NCBI GenBank assembly: GCA_041166745.1
Contig: JBEEGH010000029.1
Coordinates: 124,001 to 188,000 of the forward strand
Source of the DNA: DASUCS01 sp041166745
GTDB lineage: Bacteria > Actinomycetota > Acidimicrobiia > Acidimicrobiales > JACDCH01
Direction of reading: 5' to 3'
DNA: 64,000 nt
The translations under genes and the position numbers were made by a program. Every line of letters begins with the position of its first letter. The first letter of the stretch is position 1. The notes beneath the pieces are model-generated. The model was not told where the DNA came from. It searched no databases and saw only the letters and a program-made list of their open reading frames with translations. Shown here in pieces: positions 16,103 to 24,039 of the stretch.

Positions 16103-16922
16103 CGGCGACGGGCGTCATCATGTGCAGTCGATGCTCATGCGAGAGAGCCTGCTCGACCGCGACCTGATGGCGTCCACCGAGGCGCCGACGATCGCGATGC
16201 TGCCGGACTGTCACGTTGTAAAGGTCGGAGGCGGCTCGATCATCGATGCCGGCAAGCTGGCCACCTATCCGTTGGTCGAGGCCATCGGTTCGGCGCTCGA
16301 GCGGTACAAACTGATCCTCGGTACTGGCGGCGGCGTACGAACGCGACATGTGTTCTCGATCGGGATCGACCTCGGTCTCCCTACCGGCGTCCTCGCGCAG
16401 CTGGCCATCGCCGACGCGCTCGGCAACGCCCACATGCTCGGGGCGCTTCTCGCACCGTACGGGGTCGTTGCCATCCCTCCCGAGATCTTCGGCCACTTGC
16501 TACCGCTGTTCCTGCAGGCTGCTCCCGGCGTGATCTTCAACGGCGATCCGCCGTTCTCGTTGTGGGAGCACCCGGTGGCCATCGGCAAGATCCCTCCGCA
16601 CCGCTCGGATGCCGGGTCGTTCCTCTTGGCCGAGTGCTTCGGTTGCGCCACGCTCACGCTGATCAAGGACGTCGACGGTCTCTACGACTCCGACCCCAAG
16701 GACAACCCCGACGCCGAGTTCATCGACGACATCACGGTGGATGAATTGCAGAAGCGCGAGCTCGCCACGCTGCCCTTCGACCGCGTGCTCATCGACCTGC
16801 TGGCGAGCGCCCGCCAGGTAACGCGATTCCAGATCATCAACGGGCTCAAACCGGAGCTCCTCGAGCCTGCGCTCCGCGGCGAGCACGTGGGGACGATCGT
16901 TCGTCGCGACCCCGACTCCTGA
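16095..16922 (+). CDS. Molybdenum storage protein alpha-like subunit (amino-acid-kinase fold)
   Basis: A 275-residue paralogue of the preceding gene. It has VVKVGGGSIIDAGKLATYPL, GTGGGVRTRHVFSIGIDLGL, KIPPHRSDAGSFLLAECFG, IKDVDGLYDSDPKDN and INGLKPELLEPALRGEHVGT. The arginine-histidine segment and the internal glycine pattern resemble the MosA chain. GTG 16095 overlaps the previous stop by 8 nt; a later methionine (MLMRESLLDRDL) is an alternative start. Two coupled, diverged subunits fit a hetero-oligomer. No nitrogenase, molybdate transporter or molybdopterin gene is present nearby, so the stored metal and its user are unknown. Confidence 0.7.
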   Translation: MPSGDGRHHVQSMLMRESLLDRDLMASTEAPTIAMLPDCHVVKVGGGSIIDAGKLATYPLVEAIGSALERYKLILGTGGGVRTRHVFSIGIDLGLPTGVLAQLAIADALGNAHMLGALLAPYGVVAIPPEIFGHLLPLFLQAAPGVIFNGDPPFSLWEHPVAIGKIPPHRSDAGSFLLAECFGCATLTLIKDVDGLYDSDPKDNPDAEFIDDITVDELQKRELATLPFDRVLIDLLASARQVTRFQIINGLKPELLEPALRGEHVGTIVRRDPDS

Positions 16923-16926
16923 CCGC

Positions 16927-17763
16927 TCACATCACGCGGCGCGGGTAGGTGCGCGCCGCGATCGCGACGAAGATGGCGATGCCCGCGACGAGCATCGCGA
17001 TGTCTTGGAGCACTCGGTCGGGTCCGGCGCCGAGCAGTAGCCGGCGAAGCGCTTCGACCTCGTATGTCAGTGGGTTCGCCCAGGTGGCGGTCTGGAGCCA
17101 TGACGGCATGATCTTCACCGGATACAGCGCGTTCGACGCGAAGAAGAGCGGCAGGGTGATGAGCTGACCGAGCCCCATGAACTGCTCGCGACTGCGCACG
17201 GCGGTGGCGATGACAATCGAGATCGACGAGAACAGCACCGCTCCGAGCAGGCTGACGATCAGCGCTCCGAACACCGAGCCCACGGTCCACCGCAACTCGA
17301 TGCGAACGATCGCGACGACGACGAGCACGAGCGAAACCTGCGCGAGGGCGCGGACGCCGGCACCGAGGCTCTTGCCCAGGATGATGGCACTCCGCGCTAC
17401 GGGAGCCACGACCACGCGCTGGGCCACTCCGAGATCTCGTTCCCATATGACGGAGATCCCGGAGAAGATGGCTACGAACAGCACCGACTGCGCGATCACT
17501 CCGGGGACGATGAACGCCTGATACGAGAACCGCGGCGGACGAAGCTCGTTGACCCGCGACAGCCCCGCTCCGAAGACGAGAAGCCAAAGCAGCGGTTGGG
17601 CAGCTCGGGTGACGATCACCATCGGATCGCGCCGCACGCGATGGAACTCCACCTCGGCCATCGCGCCGACGACGCGGACGTATCCCGCTAGCGCCGCGAC
17701 GTGCGACGCATCGACGGCGTCAGCCGAGTCGTCTACCGGTGCGGCGGGCTCGACCGGCCTCAC
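16927..17763 (-). CDS. ABC-2 type transporter permease
   Basis: A 278-residue DrrB-like permease with six predicted membrane segments between about 50 and 270 and the family signature around SISIVIATAVRSREQFMGLGQ and LPLFFASNALYPVKIMPSWLQ. It pairs with the ATPase encoded upstream, whose coding region it overlaps by 44 nt. Such pairs export drugs, lipids or glycoconjugates. It converges on the mos-like pair with a 4-nt gap, so no functional link follows automatically. Confidence 0.9.
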   Translation of the reverse strand: MRPVEPAAPVDDSADAVDASHVAALAGYVRVVGAMAEVEFHRVRRDPMVIVTRAAQPLLWLLVFGAGLSRVNELRPPRFSYQAFIVPGVIAQSVLFVAIFSGISVIWERDLGVAQRVVVAPVARSAIILGKSLGAGVRALAQVSLVLVVVAIVRIELRWTVGSVFGALIVSLLGAVLFSSISIVIATAVRSREQFMGLGQLITLPLFFASNALYPVKIMPSWLQTATWANPLTYEVEALRRLLLGAGPDRVLQDIAMLVAGIAIFVAIAARTYPRRVM

Positions 17764-18520
17764 GCAAGCCTCCTCTGCCTTCGTCGGACCCAGACTGCGT
17801 CAGGGCGATGAACACGTCCTCGAGCGTCGCGTCCTTGCGGTCGGCGCGAGCGCGCAGCGTGGCGGGGGTGGCCTCGGCGAGCACCCGGCCCCCGCTCATC
17901 ACGACCACGCGATCGCAGTTCTGTTCGGCCTCCTCCATGTAGTGCGTCGTTACGAGAATGCTCATCCCACGGCTCGTGCGCTCGCGCTGCAGGTGATCCC
18001 AGACGCCTCGGCGGGCCGCAGGGTCGAGCCCGAGGGTGGGTTCGTCGAGAAGCAGTACCCGTGGTGTGCTGAGCAGCGCACACGCGATCTCGAGACGGCG
18101 GATCATCCCGCCGGAGTAGTCCTGCACGAGTGTGTCGGTCGCGTCGCTCAAGCCCATCAGGGCAAGGGTCTCGTCGATCCGTGGTCGCCGCTCGTCGCGA
18201 GCGAGCCCGTAGAGCTTCGCGAAGAGGGTCGCGTTCTCCCGCCCGGTCAGGGATCCGTCAGCGGAGATGGCCTGCGGCACGTAGCCGATCAGGCGCCGGA
18301 CGGCGCGGGCGTCGTCCGTCACGTCGCGGCCGCAGATGAGCGCCTGGCCCGAGTGAGGACGCAACAGGGTCACCAAGACGCGGACGATCGACGTCTTCCC
18401 CGCGCCATTCGGGCCGAGCAGCCCGAGGACCTCGCCATCCTGGACACAGAACGACGCTCCGCTCACCGCCTCGAGCGGGCCGTACCGGACGACGAGGTCA
18501 TTCACCACCACCGCCGCCAT
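17720..18520 (-). CDS. ABC-2 type transporter ATP-binding protein
   Basis: A 266-residue ABC ATPase. Walker A is LLGPNGAGKTS, the Q-loop lies in IGYVPQAIS, the signature is YSGGMIRRLEIACAL, Walker B is VLLLDEPTLGLDP and the switch histidine is in ILVTTHYMEEAE. The DrrA-like C-terminal segment continues past the nucleotide-binding domain (ATLEDVFIALT). It is the first gene of a two-gene exporter operon. The substrate is unknown. Confidence 0.93.
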   Translation of the reverse strand: MAAVVVNDLVVRYGPLEAVSGASFCVQDGEVLGLLGPNGAGKTSIVRVLVTLLRPHSGQALICGRDVTDDARAVRRLIGYVPQAISADGSLTGRENATLFAKLYGLARDERRPRIDETLALMGLSDATDTLVQDYSGGMIRRLEIACALLSTPRVLLLDEPTLGLDPAARRGVWDHLQRERTSRGMSILVTTHYMEEAEQNCDRVVVMSGGRVLAEATPATLRARADRKDATLEDVFIALTQSGSDEGRGGLREAGRARRTGRRLG

Positions 18521-18594
18521 CGGGGGAGCTTACGACGAGGGTCATGCGGTGGCAGGGTTGCTCGACACGGCCATGATGAGCGGCTACTGGTGCG

Positions 18595-20118
18595 TTAGCG
18601 CGGTACCAGGATCACTCCGTCGTTGGTGCGACGGGCCACGCGCAGCGATCCGAACCGCTCGAAGTCATGCTCCGTGGCGAACAAGAGCGCGGCGAGACCC
18701 GCCTTCGGGGAACCGAGCAACACGATGTAGCCGTGCTGCTCGGTGACGACGTCGACGAGCTCCTGGAGCTGCGCGTCGAAGTGTCCGTTGACCTTCCCGC
18801 TCACCGCGATCGTGCGCACCGGCACGTTGATCGACCATCGACCGTTCACCTCCCAGAGACGCGTCGGGACGTTGGTGGCGATGATCGCATCCGGTGGGAG
18901 GTCGTTGGTGGCGGCGAACGTCTCCTCGGCCGGAGGGGCGCTCAGGATCCCGTGATCGACTACGCGCCACGCGGCAGGAAGCGCGACAACAACGAGCACG
19001 ATCGGTACCGCGAAGGTGAGCGCTCGGGTGGCCGTTGCCTTTCGGGTTGCGAGTGCACCCAACAGCAGCACGTAGAACGGCCCCTGCAAGGGCGAGAACA
19101 CTCTGTCGTCCATGGAGGTGCTCGCGTCGAGGAACATTCGCGTCGCTATGACAGCAAGCCCGTATAGCAACGGGTAGATCGCGAGCACTCGTAACAGCGG
19201 TCTCCGCTCGCCGATTACGACCACGGCGACCAGCACGATCACGCCCGCGAGGACTACGTGCCGCGCCAACGGCGCCAAGCTCGTCAACCCGAGCCAACCT
19301 TCGAACAGCCCGAAGATCCCCGCTGCATGGGGATTCGACAGATGGAACGTCCGAGGTGCTCGACCGCCGAGGACCAGGCGAGAGATGAGCGTCCAGACCG
19401 CGATGGGCATGACTCCCAAAGCGCCGAAGGTGACGGCCCGCGACAGCCTGCGGCCGCTACCGAAGGCAAGGACCGTGATCAGCCCCGTGACGACCAACGC
19501 GATCCCGACGTATCGCGTCGCGGTCGCGAACCCTGCGAGCGCACCCGCGATCCAGCAGAGCCGTGCCTGCTTGGTCACGACGTATCGCTCCAACGCGACC
19601 AATGTGCCCAATGAGAACGCGATGAACATCGACTCCGACATCGCAAAGCCATGTTGGTACAGCCACGAGTGAGGCAGACCGACATCGACGCCCGACACAG
19701 GTCCGACCAACGCCAACAACATCACGGCGCACGGTCCCACCAGGCCCGGCAGCACGGTCCGGGCGAGCAGCGCGAGGAGGACGAGGTTCAGTCCAAGCAA
19801 CAATGCGCCGATCAGCCGCGCGGCGAGCTCGACGTCGACACCGATCCTCGCGACGGCCGCGAGGGACAACGGATACAGCGGGGGGTAATGCGTGAGCGGC
19901 ACGGCGCCGTGGAAGCTGGCTGCTTCTCTCGGTCCAGACTCACTGGTGAAGGCCTGGACCGGGGACGTCACTCCTCGGCCGTCGATGATGTTCTGCGCGG
20001 TGCCGAGATAGACGCCCGAGTCGGTGTCGAAGCCGACGCGGTGACGCGTGACGACCAGGCACAGAATCGCCGCCGCTATCCCGATCACCGCGAACACCCA
20101 GATCTCGCGTCGCCGCAC
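18595..20118 (-). CDS. GT-C type membrane glycosyltransferase-like protein
   Basis: A 507-residue protein with about ten to twelve membrane segments. The first extracytoplasmic loop after TM1 contains FDTDSGVYLGTAQNIIDGRG, with the acidic pair typical of PMT/ArnT-like GT-C enzymes, and a second loop carries HYPPLYPLSLAAV. A soluble C-terminal part (about 390-507) follows the last membrane helix. These enzymes use polyprenyl-phosphate sugars at the outer face of the membrane. GTG 20118 starts it 120 nt from the divergent rpmB. The acceptor is unknown. Confidence 0.72.
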   Translation of the reverse strand: MRRREIWVFAVIGIAAAILCLVVTRHRVGFDTDSGVYLGTAQNIIDGRGVTSPVQAFTSESGPREAASFHGAVPLTHYPPLYPLSLAAVARIGVDVELAARLIGALLLGLNLVLLALLARTVLPGLVGPCAVMLLALVGPVSGVDVGLPHSWLYQHGFAMSESMFIAFSLGTLVALERYVVTKQARLCWIAGALAGFATATRYVGIALVVTGLITVLAFGSGRRLSRAVTFGALGVMPIAVWTLISRLVLGGRAPRTFHLSNPHAAGIFGLFEGWLGLTSLAPLARHVVLAGVIVLVAVVVIGERRPLLRVLAIYPLLYGLAVIATRMFLDASTSMDDRVFSPLQGPFYVLLLGALATRKATATRALTFAVPIVLVVVALPAAWRVVDHGILSAPPAEETFAATNDLPPDAIIATNVPTRLWEVNGRWSINVPVRTIAVSGKVNGHFDAQLQELVDVVTEQHGYIVLLGSPKAGLAALLFATEHDFERFGSLRVARRTNDGVILVPR

Positions 20119-20190
20119 TGCGTACGGACACTATGGGTCGGCACGGGCAGGCGTGGGCCCGGCCAGCACGTGCGGCGGCTCCGGCCCCGC

Positions 20191-20199
20191 TGCTACCCT
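20191..20199 (+). promoter_or_regulatory. Extended -10-like element upstream of rpmB
   Basis: TGCTACCCT lies 40 nt before the rpmB ATG and matches TGNTANNNT. It is almost identical to the element before the mos-like operon. Confidence 0.38.
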
Positions 20200-20238
20200 C
20201 ACTCGTCCTCGAGTCGATTGGAAGCAAGGGAACGCGTC

Positions 20239-20433
20239 ATGGCAGCGGTGTGTGAGGTCTGCGGCAAGAAGCCGTCATTCGGCGTGAGCATCAGCCACTC
20301 ACACGTCCGTTCAAAGCGGCGCTGGAATCCGAACATCCAACGGATCCGGGCCATGGTCAACGGCTCGCCCAAGCGCGTGCACGTGTGTACGTCGTGCATC
20401 AAGGCCGGCAAGATCCAAAAGGCCGTTCGCTAA
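20239..20433 (+). CDS. rpmB: 50S ribosomal protein L28
   Basis: A 64-residue L28 protein: MAAVCEVCGKKPSFGVSISH, then SHVRSKRRWNPNIQRIR and the C-terminal VHVCTSCIKAGKIQKAVR. The two CxxC pairs mark the zinc-binding form. ATG 20239 is preceded by a purine-rich GGAAGCAAGGGAA. In related genomes rpmB often adjoins the DAK2 gene and recG; here about 6.4 kb of other genes separate them. Confidence 0.97.
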   Translation: MAAVCEVCGKKPSFGVSISHSHVRSKRRWNPNIQRIRAMVNGSPKRVHVCTSCIKAGKIQKAVR

Positions 20434-21788
20434 GCACGCTGCTGGCGGCGCTCCTGGTGCTGCTGGCCGCCTGCTCGGGCGGCGGCCAGAAGACCGCACC
20501 GACAACCACAACGACCTCGGAGGCGTCGACCACGTCGACCACCGCGCCGCGGCGCACGGCATCGGATGCCGATTGGGTCGGGCAGGGCCCGCAGCCACTG
20601 AGCCAGTTGGTGGGCGCTGGAGGCCACGTCGTCTACCTCGGCGTCGACGACCAGCACCACCTCCAGTTGGTCGGGCTCGACCCCGCGACCGGCAAGATCG
20701 CGTGGCAACGGCCGAGCTCCACCGCGTTGCACATCGGCGGCGTCGAGGAACACCTCGCCAGCGCCGGCAACATCGTCTACCACGTGGAGTCCACGGCGAA
20801 CGGCAACCCCAGGGTCGCGTTCCCGGCACAAGCGGGTGGGAGCTTCGACGTGGTGGCCGTGGATGCACAGACCGGGAAGGACGTCTGGCGCAAGGCGTTC
20901 GACAACGTCACCACTCCGCTCGAGAAGTGCGGCGAGGGCCTCTGCGTGTTCGCCGCCACCGCAGACGGTCACTTCGACATCACGAGGCTCGATCTGGCTG
21001 TGGGCGACGTGCTGAGCGAGGGCACCGCGATGTTCGACCCCCTGGTCGCCGAAGACGGCGAGCTCGCGATCTCGGCCGCACGCGACTCCAACGAAGTGAT
21101 CCTCACGAGCGGCTTTGGTCAGCGCGTCGTGTGGTCGCACCAACGAGTGGAGCTGTTCGGTGCAAGCGACGTCACTCCCGATGAGGGCTGGTCCGGGTTC
21201 CACGTCGGAGGAATCTGGATTGCGTGGCTCGGCGCGCCCGGGGCGGCGCGTGGCACCACGAGTGGCATCACCGACGACGGCCGACAGGCGTGGATCCGCG
21301 CTGACATCTCGCCGTGCTTCCCGATCACCAACGATCCGATCACGGCTGCGGTGCTGTGTGGGCGGTTCGACGTCACTTCGCAACGCCTCCTGATCGGCAC
21401 GATCGAAGGAATCGATCCGCAAACGGGTGCAGCGCTCTGGTCGCTCGATGCCGGCGACCTCGACGTGCATGACCTCGGGGCGTCTCTCGTGCGATTCGAC
21501 GCGACGCATTTCGGCTTCCACCTCGCATCGGGCGACGTCGGACTCGACACCGCATCGGGACCAACCGGCCCTCCGACGAGCGCCGACGGATGGTGCGAGG
21601 TCTTCGGCGAGTTCATCGTCGTGGAGGGGCAGCGCAGCTACGTGGCGGTCTCGTGGTCGCCGTGCACACTCGGCGTCGGACCGAATCACGCTCCGCCGAA
21701 GTCCGTACCCGAGTTCGCCGGGCCGACGGTCAACGGCTTCGGCGCGTGGGTCGAGGGCGGCGAAGTGCGGGCCGCGAAATCGAGCTGA
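20385..21788 (+). CDS. Secreted lipoprotein with PQQ-like beta-propeller repeats
   Basis: A protein of up to 467 residues. The signal peptide has a basic N-region and lipobox LLAAC (cysteine about residue 30), followed by a Thr/Ser-rich linker. Repeated blades resemble PQQ/WD-like repeats, for example LVGLDPATGKIAWQR, VVAVDAQTGKDVWRKAF and IEGIDPQTGAALWSLDA. No enzymatic residues were recognised. The only in-frame starts giving a full signal peptide are GTG 20385 or GTG 20394, both inside rpmB, so the gene overlaps rpmB by 40-49 nt. A surface binding or scaffold role is inferred. Confidence 0.75.
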   Translation: MYVVHQGRQDPKGRSLSTLLAALLVLLAACSGGGQKTAPTTTTTSEASTTSTTAPRRTASDADWVGQGPQPLSQLVGAGGHVVYLGVDDQHHLQLVGLDPATGKIAWQRPSSTALHIGGVEEHLASAGNIVYHVESTANGNPRVAFPAQAGGSFDVVAVDAQTGKDVWRKAFDNVTTPLEKCGEGLCVFAATADGHFDITRLDLAVGDVLSEGTAMFDPLVAEDGELAISAARDSNEVILTSGFGQRVVWSHQRVELFGASDVTPDEGWSGFHVGGIWIAWLGAPGAARGTTSGITDDGRQAWIRADISPCFPITNDPITAAVLCGRFDVTSQRLLIGTIEGIDPQTGAALWSLDAGDLDVHDLGASLVRFDATHFGFHLASGDVGLDTASGPTGPPTSADGWCEVFGEFIVVEGQRSYVAVSWSPCTLGVGPNHAPPKSVPEFAGPTVNGFGAWVEGGEVRAAKSS

Positions 21789-21864
21789 CCGGCCGCCAAA
21801 TGGCCGACACCAAGGGCCGCTGGGTAACCTTTGAGACCCCCGAAATCCCTGCTGAGGAGCGCAT

Positions 21865-22107
21865 GTGCAAGGCGTGATCAAGTCGTACGACCCGGGATCG
21901 GGCGACGGCGTGGTGTTGTGCGACACCGATCTCGCGGAGTACGACCTCGCATCTGACGCGCTCCTCGACTCCGTGTTCCGGATGCTGCGGCAGGGCCAAC
22001 GGGTCATCTTCGACGTCACCTCTGAAGGCCTGGCCACCCGGCTGCGTCTCGGATCTGAGGTCGACATGGGTACCCCCGGCTTTCCGCCAGCTGAATCCAC
22101 GAACTGA
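21865..22107 (+). CDS. Cold-shock-like (OB-fold) small protein
   Basis: An 80-residue protein. GVIKSYDPGSGDGVVLCDTD resembles the first strands of cold-shock domains, followed by an actinobacterial-type insert (LLDSVFRMLRQGQRVIFDV) and a C-terminal strand (ATRLRLGSEVDMG). It would bind single-stranded nucleic acid if the fold is right, although the aromatic RNP motifs are weak. GTG 21865 has GAGGAG upstream. The next gene is pckG, 27 nt on. Confidence 0.62.
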   Translation: MQGVIKSYDPGSGDGVVLCDTDLAEYDLASDALLDSVFRMLRQGQRVIFDVTSEGLATRLRLGSEVDMGTPGFPPAESTN

Positions 22108-22134
22108 CCCACTGACAACGACGTCGGAGGAGAA

Positions 22135-23952
22135 GTGCCCAACCAGACCAAGCCACCCACGACCAACCGTCGGCTGATCGAGTTCGTCGACGACGCCGTC
22201 GCCCTGTGCGAGCCCCAGCGGGTGCACTGGTGCGACGGTTCCGCCGAGGAATACGAGACCCTCTGCCAACTCCTGGTCGACGCGGGCACGTTCGAGCGGC
22301 TGTCCGATGCGAAGCGGCCCAACAGCTACCTCGGTCTGTCCGATCCGGGCGATGTGGCCCGCGTCGAAGACCGCACCTTCATCTGCTCGACCCTCGAGAT
22401 CGATGCCGGCCCGACGAACAATTGGCGCGAGCCGGCCGAGATGAAGGGCACGCTGCGCAAGCTGTTTGCCGGATCGATGCGCGGCCGCACGCTGTACGTC
22501 GTGCCCTTCTCCATGGGTCCGTTGGGCTCACCGATCGCGCACATCGGCGTGCAGGTCACCGATTCGCCGTATGTCGCCGTGTCGATGCGGATCATGACGC
22601 GGATGGGGCAGCAGGTGCTCGATGTGCTCGGCGACAGCGAGTTCGTGCCGTGCATGCATTCCGTTGGCTATCCGCTCGTCGATGCGGCGGGCGCTTCGCG
22701 CCCCGAGGTCCCGTGGCCGTGCGACGCAGAGAACAAGTACATCGTCCACTTCCCCGAGTCGCGCGAGATCTGGAGCTACGGCTCGGGCTACGGCGGCAAC
22801 GCCCTCCTCGGAAAGAAGTGCTTCGCATTGCGCATCGCGTCGACGATGGCGCGCGACGACGGATGGATGGCCGAGCACATGCTCGTGCTGGGCGTCACAC
22901 CGCCGAAGGGCGAGAAGCACTACATCGCGGCGGCGTTCCCGTCCGCCTGCGGCAAGACGAACATGGCGATGATGATCCCGACGCTGCCGGGATGGAAAGT
23001 CGAGACCGTCGGCGACGACATCGCGTGGATGAAGTTCGGCGACGACGGCCGTCTCTATGCGATCAACCCTGAAGCGGGCTTCTTCGGGGTTGCGCCGGGC
23101 ACGGGCGAGGACACCAACCCGAATGCGTTGCGCACGCTGTGGGGCAACTGCATCTTCACGAACGTCGCCAAGACGGACGACAACGACATCTGGTGGGAGG
23201 GGCTCACGGCGCAGGCGCCGGAGCACCTCATCGACTGGAAGGGCAACGACTGGACGCCGGCATCCGAGACGCCGGCCGCGCACCCCAACGCGCGATTCAC
23301 GGCACCGGCGGCGCAATGTCCCTCCATCGCTCCGGAGTGGGAAGACCCGAAGGGTGTTCCCATCTCGGCGATCCTGTTCGGCGGCCGCCGCGCCACCAAC
23401 GTGCCGCTCGTGACCGAAGCGACATCGTGGCGACACGGCGTGTTCCTGGGATCGATCATGTCGTCAGAGACCACCGCTGCGCAGGCCGGGGCCGTCGGCA
23501 AGCTGCGCTTCGACCCCTTCGCCATGCTTCCGTTCTGCGGTTACAACATGGGCGACTACTTCAGTCATTGGCTGGAGATCGGAACGGCGACCGACGCCGC
23601 GAAGTTGCCCAAGCTGTTCTGGGTGAACTGGTTCCGCAAGGGCGACGACGGCACGTTCCTCTGGCCCGGATTCGGCGACAACAGTCGTGTCCTCAAGTGG
23701 ATCATCGAGGAGGTGGAGGGCACCGGTGATGGCGTCGACACGCCGATCGGCCGGGTCCCGACGCCAACGGCGATCGACACGACCGGTCTCGACCTCGATG
23801 CCGCGACGCTCGCGAAGCTCGTGTCCGTCGATGCGGAGAGCTGGCGGCAGGAGATCGGCCAGATCGAGGCGCACTACGCAGGGCTCGGCGAACGCCTCCC
23901 CGAGGAACTGCGCGACGAGCTCAGAGAGCTCGAGAAGCGCCTCGCCAATTAG
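22135..23952 (+). CDS. pckG: Phosphoenolpyruvate carboxykinase (GTP)
   Basis: A 605-residue enzyme that converts oxaloacetate and GTP to phosphoenolpyruvate, GDP and CO2, the entry to gluconeogenesis. The kinase loop FPSACGKTNMAM (about 268-279) holds the reactive cysteine 272 and lysine 274. Other family landmarks are GSGYGGNALLGKKCFALRIA, NPEAGFFGVAPGTG and FGGRRATNVPLV. GTG 22135 is preceded by the strong ribosome binding site GGAGGAGA. Length is normal for the GTP-dependent class. It probably has its own terminator at 24003-24028. Confidence 0.97.
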   Translation: MPNQTKPPTTNRRLIEFVDDAVALCEPQRVHWCDGSAEEYETLCQLLVDAGTFERLSDAKRPNSYLGLSDPGDVARVEDRTFICSTLEIDAGPTNNWREPAEMKGTLRKLFAGSMRGRTLYVVPFSMGPLGSPIAHIGVQVTDSPYVAVSMRIMTRMGQQVLDVLGDSEFVPCMHSVGYPLVDAAGASRPEVPWPCDAENKYIVHFPESREIWSYGSGYGGNALLGKKCFALRIASTMARDDGWMAEHMLVLGVTPPKGEKHYIAAAFPSACGKTNMAMMIPTLPGWKVETVGDDIAWMKFGDDGRLYAINPEAGFFGVAPGTGEDTNPNALRTLWGNCIFTNVAKTDDNDIWWEGLTAQAPEHLIDWKGNDWTPASETPAAHPNARFTAPAAQCPSIAPEWEDPKGVPISAILFGGRRATNVPLVTEATSWRHGVFLGSIMSSETTAAQAGAVGKLRFDPFAMLPFCGYNMGDYFSHWLEIGTATDAAKLPKLFWVNWFRKGDDGTFLWPGFGDNSRVLKWIIEEVEGTGDGVDTPIGRVPTPTAIDTTGLDLDAATLAKLVSVDAESWRQEIGQIEAHYAGLGERLPEELRDELRELEKRLAN

Positions 23953-24002
23953 CGTGCCAGCGCACGGCCACTGATCGATCCGCGCTTCGCTTCGCTGCAC
24001 AT

Positions 24003-24028
24003 ACGCCGTACGGGGAGAAAGACGGCGT
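24003..24028. terminator. Hairpin between convergent pckG and the ArsB-like gene
   Basis: ACGCCGT (24003-24009) pairs exactly with ACGGCGT (24022-24028) across a 12-nt purine-rich loop, in the 87-nt convergent gap. There is no U-run. Confidence 0.35.
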
Positions 24029-24039
24029 CCGGACCTCTG

